A stretch of DNA of 64,000 nucleotides from Dimorphilus gyrociliatus (taxonomy: Eukaryota; Annelida; Polychaeta; Dinophilidae), in NCBI GenBank assembly GCA_904063045.1, contig CAJFCJ010000008.1, positions 930,001 through 994,000 of the forward strand. Reading direction: 5' to 3'. This document shows, piece by piece, positions 10,951-24,150 of the stretch (position 1 is its first letter; the number at the start of each line of letters is the position of its first letter). Under the pieces are notes generated by a model that was given only the letters and a program-made list of their open reading frames with translations, made no database searches and was not told the DNA's origin. Position numbers and translations under genes: made by a program.

Positions 10951-13900
10951 ATTCGTGCTAATGAAATTCTAATCCGAAAGAAAACTTTAACAAATTTCTT
11001 GCAGCAACTCGTAGATGTTACATAGGAAAGCTCGTCAAACGGACTGAAATAGATCAGCTCTAAGACTCATTATCATTCATTATTGACCGCTTTATGAATG
11101 CACATTTCACGCAGGCATTTCTAGAGAGCTGATTGGCTGGTAGGCGTGGCTATACAAATAACTTTTGCGCGTAAAGTCCAATATACACTTTTACGCCAGT
11201 TAGTTCGATCTGCCTTATATTTAGACTCCTATAAACGAACCAATCAACGTTCGTTCCGCCCTGAAAGACAGTTATTGCTCCTATAAACTTTTGAATTGCT
11301 CTTTTAACGCGATTTTGCTTTTGTCCTATTAATTTCTATTTTGTAATGATAAAAAGCGTTGGAAGTGAATGCATGAGAAAAGAATTTTAATAGGTGCTAC
11401 TATGAGAATCACTGTAACAATATACAAAACTACGAATGAGTTGAATACTTGATATTCACTTATACTTTATTATGTGTATCGAGTGCTTAACATATAAACT
11501 TTGTATATAATAGTTGATAAAAGAGGAGGAAACCACAAAATTTCGCAACGTTTATATTCAACATACTGCAAATATGTTAATCGTTTTTTATAGAATGTTT
11601 AACTAACTTGGTTCTCTTGACGAGCAACAAACGAACTTATATAGATAAACATCTTACACTGACACTTCAATAGCGAAGTGGTGCTTGGTTCAATCTTCAG
11701 ACACTTGGTTGATATACGTATCATTTAGATTGAAATCATTACGCATTATAGTATGTATGATAAATGATCTTTGGAGTGTTTAGAAAGGGAGAAGAGAAGA
11801 AAAAGAAAAATACTAGTTTACGTTTGTACTGCCCTTTACCACTTGAACGCATCTGCTCTTTTGCCAGTTGGATAAAAAATATGAAAAATCTAGATTATAT
11901 ATAATTTAAAACTCTATTTATTATGTGTATTAATGCATACAAAACAGGTAACAAAGAGGATAAATCATTGATCATTGATAAGAATCTGAAATAAAAATTG
12001 CATTAAACGGCTAAATTGTAGAAAATAATATGGTCCCGAAACCCTTGAGAAAATAAGAAAGGGTAAGCAGGTTACAATTTGCTTGAAATCAGCAAATAAC
12101 AGAGCGCCTTTTGTCGTTACGTCATAGATCAGAATTTGTTTGACACGGGGAATAAAAAGTAATTTCGATTTAGCGTGTACGTTGCAATCACCACCTGCCT
12201 TGCAGAGGATGTAATATCAATAATATGCGCATTTAAGTCGGGAATATATATTATTGTATTATAGGCTTAGTAAAGAAATTCCTTTTACAAGGCTATGATA
12301 AATAGAACTTGTCCACGGGGGATGTTTTTGTAAGAAGCAATACAATAGGAACGTTCTGATAGCTTGGCCTGACGCGCACCAGATAGCACCATCATTATTA
12401 CTTTTATTGTCATTTAATGATAAATATCACCATGACACTGGTCTAATACTCGAAAAAAATGTGTTTCTTTTCTCGGTTAATTACTCGGTAAATAAGGAGG
12501 ATGATTAGTATCTAACTATGAATGGGAAGGGGAGTATGGATAGGATGTTAATTTCATTTTATAGGTGTATGCGCCTTCATATAAACGTGATCGGGTATGC
12601 TGCTTATTGACACACGTGTTTGTATTTTGGGGACATTCATTTCTCACCCCTTTTATGTATGTCACGTGTAAGTAATAAAGAGTTTATTGTTGAACAATTT
12701 TACATATATAACACGAGTCAAAAATATATGGGCATATTGCTTTGTCGTTTGACAGCCTGGCAAACAGGTTGTCAGCAAACACGTTAAAACAATATACAAA
12801 TAACGCAAAGAGTTAGTATCTTGACAAACTTCAATGGAACGCCATGTGTCAGGTAAAAACTGGATACGATCTTTTGATCTTTTTTATTAAGTGTTAATGG
12901 CGGATGGGTTGGATTACTTGGCGAGTGTGTTAAGTCGATAAAATTCAAAAAATTCTAACATATAAATGATTATTTGAATATGTTTATTATCTTTATCATT
13001 ATCTGTAAATAGACAGAAGAATGAAGGTAAATTTAGAAGATAATAAAATACGGAATCCGATCGAGCCGCATTATCGGCGGAAAAACAACATTACACAGCC
13101 GATTCGCAAGGAATTACACACCTCGAGCTTTTGTGAACAATAATTGAGCGAGTGAATGTTTGTGAAAGAGCTTAACCAGAATAGAAGGGTAATTTTAACG
13201 TCTAAGCTGTTCATATTTAGAAATAAGTGGATGGTCACGTTTGCCGAATTAAATAAGAGAGTTTATTGTTAAGTGCGACATCTGTGTAAATATATATTCC
13301 TGTATTGTTTGCTACTTTTCGATATCTAAGAAGCTATATAGAATTGTTAATTGACTTATTTCCTTCTTAATAAATTTTAAATACAACTCCTTATGCTTTT
13401 ATTTATCTTCCATTATATTTGAATATTCATAAAAATTAATTTATTTCCTACAAATGTTCATTTATTCAATTTTATTTTCAATTTTTATGTTTAAATTTCT
13501 ATTGAATAAATATTTAATTAAAACAAAATCACTGTAAAAATTATCAATTTTTTTTAAAAAAAAAAAACTAGATGATGAAAAAAAAATTGCAATCGGTTAA
13601 CAACTGTTTGATATATGAGCGTTAAGTGTCAAGGTTGGTAAAAGGTTATATAGAACGCCCTCTAGACGCTTGAGCAGTGATGTGAATATTGTGATAATGT
13701 ATTGAGTCTGATTTATTATTGTGCATGATTACGGAGGTTGTTAAAAATGTCAGATGAGTGAAGTATGAGTATATTTGACATTAATAACCTGTATATTTAA
13801 GGTCAAATAACGTTAAAGAAGCTCTTCATTTTTCTTAATATATCAAGACGAAAATAGAGACGAAGAGCCGTAAAAAATTGAAACTAATTAAATTATCGTT

Positions 13901-15076
13901 TAGAAAAAAGAAGCAGTTAACATTCCTTTCTAAACGTTTTACCATTACGTAACCTATTTATTTAAGGTAAAATGGGAAGAAAGCTTTCTTTCATTTGTCA
14001 AAATTATCTAAAAGTACTTAAAAAACAACCTTTTCCGCGGAATGAACAACTTTAAAAAGAAAAGAAAAAAAAAACTTTGATAACATATGTTTTCATAGGA
14101 GGCGCGCCTTATCACACGAAAGAGCGGTGTCGCCATCTTTAGTAATTAGATATCAATTCGTCTGATACAAATAAATTTGCCCCATTCCATTTGATAGTTT
14201 ACGCCCATTTCCTTTCATATTTTAAATCCAACAAAGACGTCTTAGACATATTTCCTTTTTCGTTATTTTTAATTATAAACATTAGTTCTACATATTTCAA
14301 GATCAAATACGATATGTTTAAATTCTTTATTATTCTGCACTTAGCTAATGAACAGGGTTCTCTTTTTCTCTTTCTATCAGTCTATCTATCTGTCTGTGTA
14401 ACTTGTCTCTCGCTCTTGCCCTTCTCCCATTGCTCTATTTCGCTTTACCTCTCTCTCTCTCTCCTTTATTAGCAAATCAGTTCGTTGTTTATCTATATTT
14501 TTTTTTTATATAGCAAGCAAATGATTATGTTTAATCGCCTTTCACCGCAGTTATTTTAAGCTGTTTATCTACACAGGAAAGTAACGGCTTTTCTAAATTT
14601 ACCATAATTAATTAATGAATGAATTGATAAGGGTAATTTATTAAGCAAAAAAAAAAAATAATCAAACAATCTTAAACGTTACGTTACTTTTGCAAAAGAA
14701 AAGAGTTAAATTATTATTATCCTTTAACGCAATCGTTAACGATCACTTTGGAAAATATAATATTTAATGCATTTTTCCGTCAATACGCTTATTCTCGTAT
14801 TTATTTGGGCTTTCCAATGCTAACAAGTTTTATAGATTTTAATTTTTCACAAATAAAAAGCTAATTGATACAATTCGTTGATAGTTTTGTTTAAAAAAAG
14901 AATTATTCTAGTTCACGCCTAGGCCTATATAGCAAAGTAGTTAACGACAGGTGTTAAAAATATATGAACTTGTTAACAAAAAACAAAAAATAATTAAAAT
15001 AATGGTAGCAAATTTATTATTATTGTTTGTTAGAAAGCGAATGGATGGAAACGGTTAGAAAGTAATAGTAATTATT
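10951..15076. other. gene-poor region between Emx and SGSM3; Emx promoter and candidate regulatory DNA
   Basis: About 4.1 kb lie between the divergent Emx and SGSM3 start codons without a supportable exon. Near Emx (11090-11220) the sequence is less AT-rich and has GCGCGTAAAG and TTTTACGCC elements in opposite orientation, resembling homeodomain-type sites. A CT-rich tract lies at about 14450-14462. The right end should contain the SGSM3 promoter and 5' UTR. Open frames here are low-complexity and isolated. Confidence 0.5.
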
Positions 15077-18000
15077 ATGGAATACGACGATTCTGACGAT
15101 GATTCAGTTCAAGATTATGAATATAAGTATGTTAGAAGGAGAGGAAAGAATTTCTGTACTTGTTGGCCGGAAAGGAATTTTTCTTTTCAGAGAATGAATA
15201 TTGACTCTTATTTTTACCTGCAAACAAATCAACCTCTCGATAAACCAAGTGATAATTTAGATGAAGTGCTTAGTCAAGGTAATTTAGATTTTTCATCTCT
15301 TGTTTATCTTCCTTCATTCCTTTGCCCATTTATCTTATTTCGAAATAGCAATATTATAGATACGTAACAGTTGACCAACAAACAGAAATAAATATGATAA
15401 AATTTCTTGAATACGTAGTTGTTATCTCTAATTGATTATAGAGAAGTAATCTTAATAGATTTTTTCTTCCTTAATCAAAGCTTATTCAATTATAAAATAA
15501 CAACTTAAAAAACTATGTAAAGAGGAATGCAACTATCAAGTATATTGATACTAAATAATTGAAAACATGATTAAATTACAATTTATATGTACAGAATGAA
15601 TTTACTTTTATACTTATAGCTTACGTATATTCAATACGATTTATAATCAAGAAAATAGATATTTTGGAGAGTATGCATAAATTGTATTCTAAGAGCAAAT
15701 AAGGCAATTGTTAAAGGGATAGTTGTGGAAGTAAAATGAAAAAAAAGAATTCAATTTTCTCATTTCTAACAATCATTCGACGAATATTTAATATAATTGT
15801 CAATTGTATTTTAATGCCAACTATACTCTATTTACATATATAATAAATAGACTTTATTAAATTAATTCATAAAAAAAATGGGCAATTGTTTACTTTAATA
15901 CACTTTAAATTATTGTATAAAGTATATTCTATTTACATAGGTATAATGCATATAACAATCTTTATTTATTGGACCAATTTAATTAATCTAGTATATATAT
16001 TTCTAATTTTATAGTTGAAACTATTTCGGAAAGAGATGATAAAGATAGTTTGTTGTACGAGGAGGATGAAGATGGTGGACGTTGTGGAAATGGTTGTTGG
16101 GGCGATGAGGACGATTCATTGGAAACTGATTATCTCCTAGGAGAAATATTTAGATATCAATACGGTCCTTTCTCTGCGCTAGCTCCTTCAATGATACCGA
16201 GAAATATGACTTCAAAGTTCAATAATAATGTTGATAAATTTAATTTATAATTCAATATAGAATTAGGTGAATTTAATATTTACTTTTAATTTCATTTCTA
16301 GCACGAATACGATATTTTAAATTTAAACTACGACGAATTCGGCAATAAAATCGAAGGTTACCTTCTACTATTCCTTTTGAATAAATAACGAAATCCAATA
16401 ATTAATCAATTATATCATTTACTTTAAATAGATAGCTATTATAAACATTCGAATAAATTGTTAAATAGTACAACACTTAGAGATGTACAACAACGTAAAC
16501 AATGGATTGGTTTTCTAAAATTATTACAAAAGGAATCTGAGCTTCATTCGTGGAGGATGGTTAGAAATCGTCTACCAAAAACTAAAGAATTATACGATAT
16601 GGTTATCAAAGGCATACCCCATTCTATAAGACCTAAAATTTGGATTAGACTGACAGGTGCATTAAGTAAAAAATCAAAACTAGTAACATCTTATACGGAT
16701 ATGGTTAAAGCGAGCTCTATTGATCAACTACAATCTTCAAAACAGATAGAGAAGGTAATATGTTGTATCTTTATTTGTTCGCTATACAAGATTTACTAAT
16801 AAATAACCTTGTTCAAAATAGGATTTATTGAGAACAATGCCAAATTCTGCTTGTTTTTGCAGTAAAAATAGCATTGGAATTCCGAAATTAAGGCGTTTGC
16901 TAAGAGCAATTGCGTGGCTCTACCCTGATATTGGTTATTGCCAGGGTACAGGAATGGTAATCTTATAGTATAATATACAGCGATGTTGACTAGATTATAT
17001 CAATTCTGTATAATTCGTACGATAGATAGCTGCCTCGATGCTGTTAATTCTAGAGGAGGAAGATGCTTTTTGGATGGTATGTTCAATTATAGAGGATCTT
17101 CAACCGACTTCGTATTACTCGAATTCACTCTTAGGAGCTCAAGTATAAACAATTACTTGTATTATTTAACAAAAGTTTTTCTCTAAAGATTAGCCTCTTC
17201 TCTGTTAATTTTATTATTATTTTTCTATGATTAGGCAGATCAAAGGGTCTTAGCACAATGTATTAAGATTTATCTACCGGAAGTTGATAAATTATTACAG
17301 GAATACGATTTAGGTAAGGAAAAATATATCAAATTAATAAAAAGTATATAATTAGAATCTTTTAAAAAAATTACAATAGATGCTTCCGTAATATTTCTTC
17401 ATTGGTTCTTAACGGCATTTGCTAGTGTTGTAAATATAAAAGTACTCGTTAGAATATGGGATATCTTCTTTTTCGACGGTTCTATATTTTTATTTAGAAT
17501 TACCTTAGCAATACTAACATTAAAGGTAAAAATTGTAACTTTTAAGTACGTCGGATGTAATTAATCGTTAATTATAAATATTCTTTTTTTCTATATTTCC
17601 TTAGGAAAAGGAACTACTCAGTTGTAATAATGCTAATGATTTTGTTTTGACTTTATCCGAAGCGCCAACTTGCATTGATGATATTGAATATTTAATTCAA
17701 ATTTCAACTGGATTTTCGAGTTCTCTTACGGAAAATCTTATTGAAACTTATAGGAGGAAATATCTCGCTTCATTACTAACTTCGAAATGTCCAAATAGTC
17801 AGCTAGATTCAACGAAAGAACGATCGGGACAGGTTATTTATTAAAAGAAAATAATATATAAATAATTTAAATATCCTATTTAGAATCTGGCTAAGAGATT
17901 TTCGTGGGGTTCTTGGCCGGCTATATCAAATGTTTTAAGGGTTACCAACGAAGATGACGAAACGCTTGAATCAAAAAATATTAGACAAACTAATATTATA

Positions 18001-19340
18001 GTTAATCTAAGAGAAGCTATACTGCAAATTGGCAAACATTTCCAGTCTCTTGATACTGAAAATATTAAATTGGTTTAAACTACATTTTTAATATTGTTAA
18101 TAATATTAAATTTATCACTAACGAAATTATATCTACTTTTATAGAATTTAATGGTCGATTATACGATGAACAGTCATGCTAAAGATCTTGAAAATTACGC
18201 ATCAGTAGATAAACACCATAGACGCCGGGCGAAGGCTTTAATTGATTTTGAAAATCATAATGAAGATGAATTAACATTTCATAAAAATGATATTATCACA
18301 GTAATAGAAAAAGCAATACTTATTGCCTTTTTTTTAAATCTCTTCAATATTAGTAGATGCAATAATCCTCTCATTGCTTTTAAATAGATTATTTCGAAGT
18401 GGGATGAACATATTTGGATTGCTGAATTGAACGGTGTCCGAGGGTGGATACCCGCTCAATTCGTTGAACTACTGGATGAGAGGAGTAAGAGTTACTCGTG
18501 TGCAGGAGATGATTCCGTTTCGGAAGCTATTACTGATTTGGTAAAAGGAGTGTTTGTATTAAATTAACGTTTCCTATTAACGCTATAGCTTTTTCTTTAT
18601 TCAGATTATACCCATCTATTAAAGCTGTATTTGACTATGGCCTTAAAACATCGATGCTTTATCAGGCGCATCCATGGTACTTTATAGAAGAGGTAACATT
18701 ATTATTCTAAGTACTAGACTAGATTTTCCACCTATAATATATTATTAAAGGCGACATTAGAAGAAGCTGACAAGCACTTAAAAAGTGTACATTCTCGTCT
18801 TGTTTTATGTAAAACTTATAAGTTAGACGAGGACAGCAAAGTATTAACTCCTGAAGAATTACTATACAAAGCTGTTCGAAGTATTAATACTACACATAGT
18901 TCAGATCGATCTTTGTTGGACAAAAAGTTCTGTAGCTTAATTTATTATGGACTTAAGTGAGTATATTAGCATATTTTTTTATCTAAACTTTTTACTAATA
19001 AGGTATGTTTTTCGTCTCAGCGAACAAATCCTTCATTTATGGCTTGAGAATTTATGTTCTTCAACTAAAATTGTAAATAAGTATTATCATCCATGGTCTT
19101 TCATTATGAGCCCTGGCTGGGTGCAGATAAAATGCGAACTAAGGTTCAAATTTGTGTATATTTTGTCAAACACTTGATTCTTTGTTTTAAAAAAACAGAG
19201 TTTTAGCAAGATTACCATTTTCTTTATCAAAAAATAGTCATTTTTCAAAGAGGAAATGTTTAAGGAAGCATATGAAAGAGATAAAAGCTGCTGTTTGCGA
19301 TATGTTGATAAAACGTCATCTGTTTAGTTGGGATATGTGA
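15077..19340 (+). CDS. SGSM3: small G protein signaling modulator 3 (TBC-SH3-RUN protein)
   Basis: Sixteen exons: 15077-15278, 16015-16229, 16302-16356, 16432-16754, 16822-16956, 17026-17142, 17235-17313, 17380-17525, 17605-17832, 17884-18072, 18145-18300, 18388-18551, 18605-18692, 18751-18956, 19021-19143, 19199-19340. All junctions keep frame, giving 855 residues (human about 750). The acidic N-terminus is followed by a Rab-GAP TBC domain (about 215-430) with [10 protein letters not shown], the arginine-finger motif IEKDLLR and the glutamine-finger motif YCQG. An SH3 domain (about 590-640) and a RUN domain (about 660-850, ending KRHLFSWDM) follow. That order is diagnostic of SGSM3/RUTBC3. 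The family acts as a Rab GTPase-activating or Rab/Rap-interacting protein in endosomal traffic. Both catalytic finger residues are present. Intron 1 (736 bp) is the only long intron. An AATAAA signal lies at 19358-19363. Confidence 0.95.
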
Positions 19341-19686
19341 AAACAAAAATACATAGAAATAAAAGAAACAAAGAAAATGTTTTCTATTTATAGACCTCCC
19401 CCCTCCGCTCATCACAAAAAAAGCAATTCCAACTAAATATATTCGATTGTTTTATCTTTCAATAAATAAATAAGAAAAATATTGAATATCTAGTTGCCTG
19501 TTCTTTTTTTAAAGAAAAAACATTAATAGAGCATCCTGTTCATTATTTCTATCTAAAGTATCTAAAGATAGTTTAGAACTACTTAATGAATTAGTATACA
19601 GTATATATTTAGTTTCTAAAGATTTTCCCATTGTATTATATTACTAAAAATGGAAAGGAAAACATGTTACTAATTAATGAATAATG

Positions 19687-19733
<47 letters not shown>

Positions 19734-20690
19734 CGTATATTACAACAAAAATGTACAATTAAATGCAATACAATTGATTAGATGCTAGATGTTCGTTTTT
19801 AAACGTAGAGTATTTTCCTAGAATTAATTTTTAATCCTATTTATAGGATGTGCTCTTATGAAAAAGACTATTTCAACATCTTTAAATGGTAACAATTATT
19901 TAAATAACAACATTTTTCATTAATTGAATACGATAGCATCTTGCATTGTAATCTTTTTAAGAATATTAATATTGGTTACATTTGGATGAAGACAATAGGA
20001 TGAGATTATTGAATTTTATTGTTCTTCTAACCTCACTGTAATAAGTTAAATTACATCATTTCGTTCGAAGAGTTTCTTTATCAAACGGGAAAGAGAAATA
20101 TAGTGCCTATCTCTGTCAATAAAGATAATTAGAAGTTGATATATAATAAAAGGAAAATTTTGAACATGTCCTATTTTTTCAATCATTGATCTATATGTAA
20201 ATAGGCCATAATTTGATTATAATGTAATGATAGTGACTCATTGTGTTCTGTATTACAGAAGACTATGTTTGATAGTGCAATCTAATACTAGCTAATATTT
20301 ATACATAGATACTATTGCGTGAACCTATTAATATCTCGCTTTAAAATCATTTCGTATTAATTATAAGAGTACAAAGCATTTGCATATGCTAATGAATTGA
20401 TTATTTGGTATTATCGCTTATCTTTGAACTGATTTCTAGTCTAATGATATAGCATCATGAAACAGTATTCACCTCAAAGAAATACTAAAAAAAATATATT
20501 ATATCTATATAACATATAAATATATGAATTAAATTATCATGGCCTAAAGTACACCTATACACAAAGATTAGATAAAAGAACATTATCACCGTTAAAAGAT
20601 GTTGAACTTATATCTATAGATTCTTTCAGGTCGCTAATTAGACTTCAGCTAGTGCTAGTGAATAGGAGCTTTAACTTTATAATCAGAATC
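19341..20690. other. intergenic spacer with a (TA)n microsatellite
   Basis: About 1.35 kb without a supportable gene. It contains the SGSM3 3' UTR with AATAAA just after the stop, a long (TA)n tract at 19690-19731, and AT-rich sequence leading to the dehydrogenase start. Confidence 0.6.
19690..19731. repeat. (TA)21 microsatellite
   Basis: An uninterrupted TA dinucleotide tract of about 42 bp in the spacer downstream of SGSM3. Confidence 0.9.
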
Positions 20691-22183
20691 ATGGGTGGAT
20701 CATCAGGAAAACTGAGTTGGCCAAGTGTAGCTTTACCAGAAGACCATACGGTTATAGTTACAGGCGGAAATAGCGGTAAAATTATCATTTTTATCTAAAT
20801 TTTACGTTAAACTTTGTGTAAGGACTAGTTACTTTAACTTTGCAAATTATTTTTTCCTATTAAAATAGGACTGGGCTTTGAAACTGCAAAACATTTAGCA
20901 TTAATGGGAGCAAGAGTTATTATAGCTTGTAGATCAGAAATTCGAGCTAGAGCTGTAAGTTATTTGAACAAAAGTATTTTATAGTCAGGAAATTCGATAA
21001 AAATGAAATTTTCATCTTTTCCTTAGGCTATAATGAGAATAAAAGCGGATCACATGGAATTTAACGAATTAAGTGAAGAAGAACGATTATGGGATTATCC
21101 TTTAATCAGTGAACCAAGAGTAGAGTTCATGTACTTGGATTTATCATCTCTAGAATCTGTTCAGAGATTCATACAAGAATTTAAGATGACCGGCTACTCG
21201 GTAATTATACACAAAGCCTTATCGCGCCTAGAGCAGTAATCATTTTATTATATTTGTTTCTTTCATAATTTATCAACTATAGCTTAATACCCTTATCTGT
21301 AACGCTGGAGTTGTCATGGTTCCGTTTGAGAAAACAGTCGATGGCTACGAAAAACATTTTCAGGTCAACTACCTGTCTCATTTTTATTTAACACTTGAGA
21401 TGTTGCCACTTCTCGAAAAAGCAGACGATGCTAGAATTGTCCTTGTTTCAAGTAAATTACACGAATCGGGAAATTTCAGTTTTAAAACTCTACAAGGAAA
21501 GACTAAATACGATAGATCGGCTGCATACGCAAACTCCAAATTATATATGGTAGTATTTCTTCTCTCTCTTTCAATCCGATAAGATACACTAATTTTTTTC
21601 TTATCTATATTTAAAATTAGGTTATGCTCATGTTTTCATTGAAGAGACGTTTGGCAGGTAAAAAAATTAATGTATTTTGTGCCGATCCAGGATTAGTTCA
21701 CACTAATGCATCAAAAAATTTCCGAGACGACAAAACGTTAATGACAAAATATAAGGTAATCTTTTATATAATTCAGTTATAATTACAGTTGATTAACTCT
21801 TTTTTTCGGTAGATGGCTAAAGCCTTTGGTATGCTACAAACCGATATTACTGTTGGCGCTGCAACCATAATTAATGCAGCAATTAACCCTCACCTGGAAG
21901 AGATGAATGCAACGTACTTTAGGGACTGCATTCCTGTCACGCCTGCTATTTCGTCCAGGTAAAGATAAAATATTTCTTCTAACTACATTATTACGCAATC
22001 GATTCATTTTCACATATGTTTAATAGAAACCAAAAGCTTCAAGAAGTCCTTTGGACATATAGCTTAAAATGTCTACTTGGAGAAAATCAGTCGAAAGAGA
22101 AAGTGTTAAATGATGAATCCATCCAGACTTTAAGAACAATATTCCATGACGTTACTATGGAAGATATTTATCCTTCAAAATAG
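20691..22183 (+). CDS. short-chain dehydrogenase/reductase, retinol dehydrogenase / WWOX-like
   Basis: Seven exons (20691-20775, 20869-20954, 21027-21200, 21283-21549, 21621-21755, 21813-21958, 22027-22183) join in phase and give 349 residues. The Rossmann cofactor motif TGGNSGLG lies at about 24-31 and is split by intron 1. The structural motif is CNAG (about 121-124), the catalytic serine is in IVLVSS (171-172), and YxxxK reads YANSK (Tyr197, Lys201). The conserved DPG segment (CADPGLVHT) follows. The full catalytic set is present, so an active NAD(P)(H)-dependent oxidoreductase is expected. The nearest families are RDH11-14, DHRS and the catalytic half of WWOX; the WW domains of WWOX are absent. 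A stretch of about 35 residues after the second helix is longer than usual in these families. Substrate cannot be told from sequence. Confidence 0.9.
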
Positions 22184-22378
22184 AAACAATAATTTTATAG
22201 ACTATCCTAAATGACTTACCAATAGTACTAAAAATATATTAGGCCTATGTCTATAGAGTATTGTTAATTTACTTAGGCTTTCATTAGAAAACACTGAAAA
22301 AAAAACCGAGTAAAAGGTACTTAATGTATGTATAAAGATAGTATAATAGATGTGTTTATTTTCAATGTCAACAGAATT

Positions 22379-22413
<35 letters not shown>

Positions 22414-22812
22414 CTTTATATATATTTAAATCTATAATATATATAAATTTATATGTATTCGGTCTATTAGAAACATTTGTATACGTACGTATCAAAACCA
22501 GTTTATATAGAAAAAACGAAAGGTTCACTTTTATTTTGAACTATGTTAATATCATGAAAATAAATGAATATGGATGGCATATTTTTCTTGTGAATGGAAT
22601 GATTTACTCTACTTTCTATTCGTAATAAATAATAATAATAATCTGGCATGTCTAGCTGTCATTCTCTGTATCATTCGGCTTTCGGCTAGCAAGCGCTTCT
22701 AACGAAGGAAACCGGTAAACTTACCTAACGAAGTTTAAAAAATAAATTACTTTTTCATTTTTGTCTTAAAGATTAATAGTAGAATTTTAAATTGGAGCTT
22801 TTTAAACAATTT
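22184..22812. other. spacer between the dehydrogenase gene and the C20orf27-like gene
   Basis: About 630 bp. A (TA)n tract lies at 22386-22411 and an AATAAATG stretch near 22560 may be a polyadenylation signal. No exon is supportable. The last 150 bp should hold the promoter of the next gene. Confidence 0.5.
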
Positions 22813-23434
22813 ATGGCAGAAGATAATTTAGGTATATATCAGACCGATTTCCTATTATTTAGTCTATTTTATTATTTTAATGAGCGATAATATGCAGACT
22901 ATTCTTCGGAACATTCTAAAGTTCATTTTACGGAGGATTCAGGGAGCAAGACGCATGAACCTGAGATACGCGTACAATGTTTAGAAGATCACGCAGATAT
23001 TCACTTAGGATGGTTGCAGGTTAGGATTAACCAATTAGGAAAATACCTTGTATAATAATATAGGGACTTGGATACCTGATATTTGTTTACAGATGAAACA
23101 CATTTACCGTGTTAACTTCGATATTGACACGGATCTCTGCGAAGATATTGACTCAGATCCATTAGAGAACCTACATGCGAAAGTTATCAGTGTTAAATGG
23201 AAAGATGGTAAACATTCCGTAGAATTGGATTTGGAGCCTCATAAAGAAAAATTGATCAAAGAGAAGTTAACTCTCTACGAGAGAAAGGCAAAGTCAGCTA
23301 AAAAATTCGAACTTATACTTCATGCCCGGGTTTTGGGAGTTGGAAAAGGTACACCATCGCTGAAGAAAGGTATCAAGATCATAAAATCAATGCGTGATGA
23401 AGAGTCCGATCAAAGCGATTGGCAAGGTTTTTAA
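22813..23434 (+). CDS. UPF0687 / C20orf27 (ADISSP) family protein
   Basis: Three exons (22813-22831, 22898-23019, 23093-23434) join in phase and give 160 residues, against about 174 in human. The family signature is seen in the N-terminal S-K-V-H-F segment, the core LGWLQMKHIYRVNF (human has the same GFLKILHRYEITF pattern), a HKE motif mid-protein, RVLGVGKGTP (human ARVMDRHHGTP) and the near-terminal SDWQGF (human SDWHGF). The fold is likely all-beta and soluble. In mammals the protein has been described as a secreted adipose factor, although no signal peptide is visible here. The first coding exon is only 19 nt, and the start is the first ATG in frame. Confidence 0.85.
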
Positions 23435-23482
23435 CATGCTATATATTTATACATATTTAATTATTGGATATTTTGCTGTTGA

Positions 23483-24007
23483 TTAAATACTCAAAAACAT
23501 TCTTTCAAGTTCTCGTCTGTTTTGTTTTTTCTCAATAGTTCCTTGTTGCCTATCAGCTATCCGCTTTTTACGTTCCGTTTCCGGTATACTTATGTGACGC
23601 TTTAAGCTTTCGCGTAGGCCTATAAGCGTCATTCTTTTCGAGGTTGGTTCGCGTACCAGACTACCCTGAGTATTTATCTCCGGCAATGATATTCCGTAAC
23701 TTATCGGATTAGACGACGTCTCTCGCGATACCATACCTTTCTTTCTCTTTTTCTCCACTACGCTCCTGTGTCCTATTTGTATAGGCGAGGGAAGGCGTCC
23801 TTGTCTTTCCATTGAGTCCGCCAGTTTACGGTAATCTTGAACAGTCCTCAATAAACGTAAAGATTGTCGGTCATTCCTAGATCTCATATCAGCGCTAAGC
23901 AATCGCCATGACATAAAGCTTTCCTCTTGTTTTTGCAATAGTTTGTGATAATCCGACATCCAAATGGATCGCGGAGTTAAATTGAGTTCTGTGTCTTGCC
24001 TGCGCAT
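23483..24007 (-). CDS. unrecognised basic protein, single exon
   Basis: A 174-residue intronless open frame with an in-frame ATG. It starts 143 bp downstream of the ALMS-motif gene on the same strand and ends 48 bp from the convergent C20orf27-like gene. The product is rich in Arg/Lys/Ser/Gln, has no signal peptide or membrane segment, and has likely helical stretches at both ends (YHKLLQKQEESFMSWRLL; KKQNRRELERMF). I do not recognise a family. Codon use is like its neighbours, and the frame is open over its whole length in an AT-rich genome where chance frames this long are rare. Its position suggests either an independent small gene or co-transcription with the ALMS-motif gene, which I cannot decide. 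Confidence 0.65.
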   Translation of the reverse strand: MRRQDTELNLTPRSIWMSDYHKLLQKQEESFMSWRLLSADMRSRNDRQSLRLLRTVQDYRKLADSMERQGRLPSPIQIGHRSVVEKKRKKGMVSRETSSNPISYGISLPEINTQGSLVREPTSKRMTLIGLRESLKRHISIPETERKKRIADRQQGTIEKKQNRRELERMFLSI

Positions 24008-24150
24008 ATTTTTTATGCTTTATGCTCGGCTAACGCTCTACGCAAAACATATTAATCCGGTATTCAAAAATGAACAATATATCTAAAGATTATTATTTAG
24101 TAATATAAACCAAATGTCGTCTACAGTAGCAAAAAAACACTAAAAAATGG

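Noticed and set aside
18301-18387. Read-through of SGSM3 exon 11 past the SH3 domain
   Set aside because: The frame continues to a stop, but splicing at ACA|GTAATA to ATTATTTCG restores the SH3 domain ([11 protein letters not shown]), matching the family.
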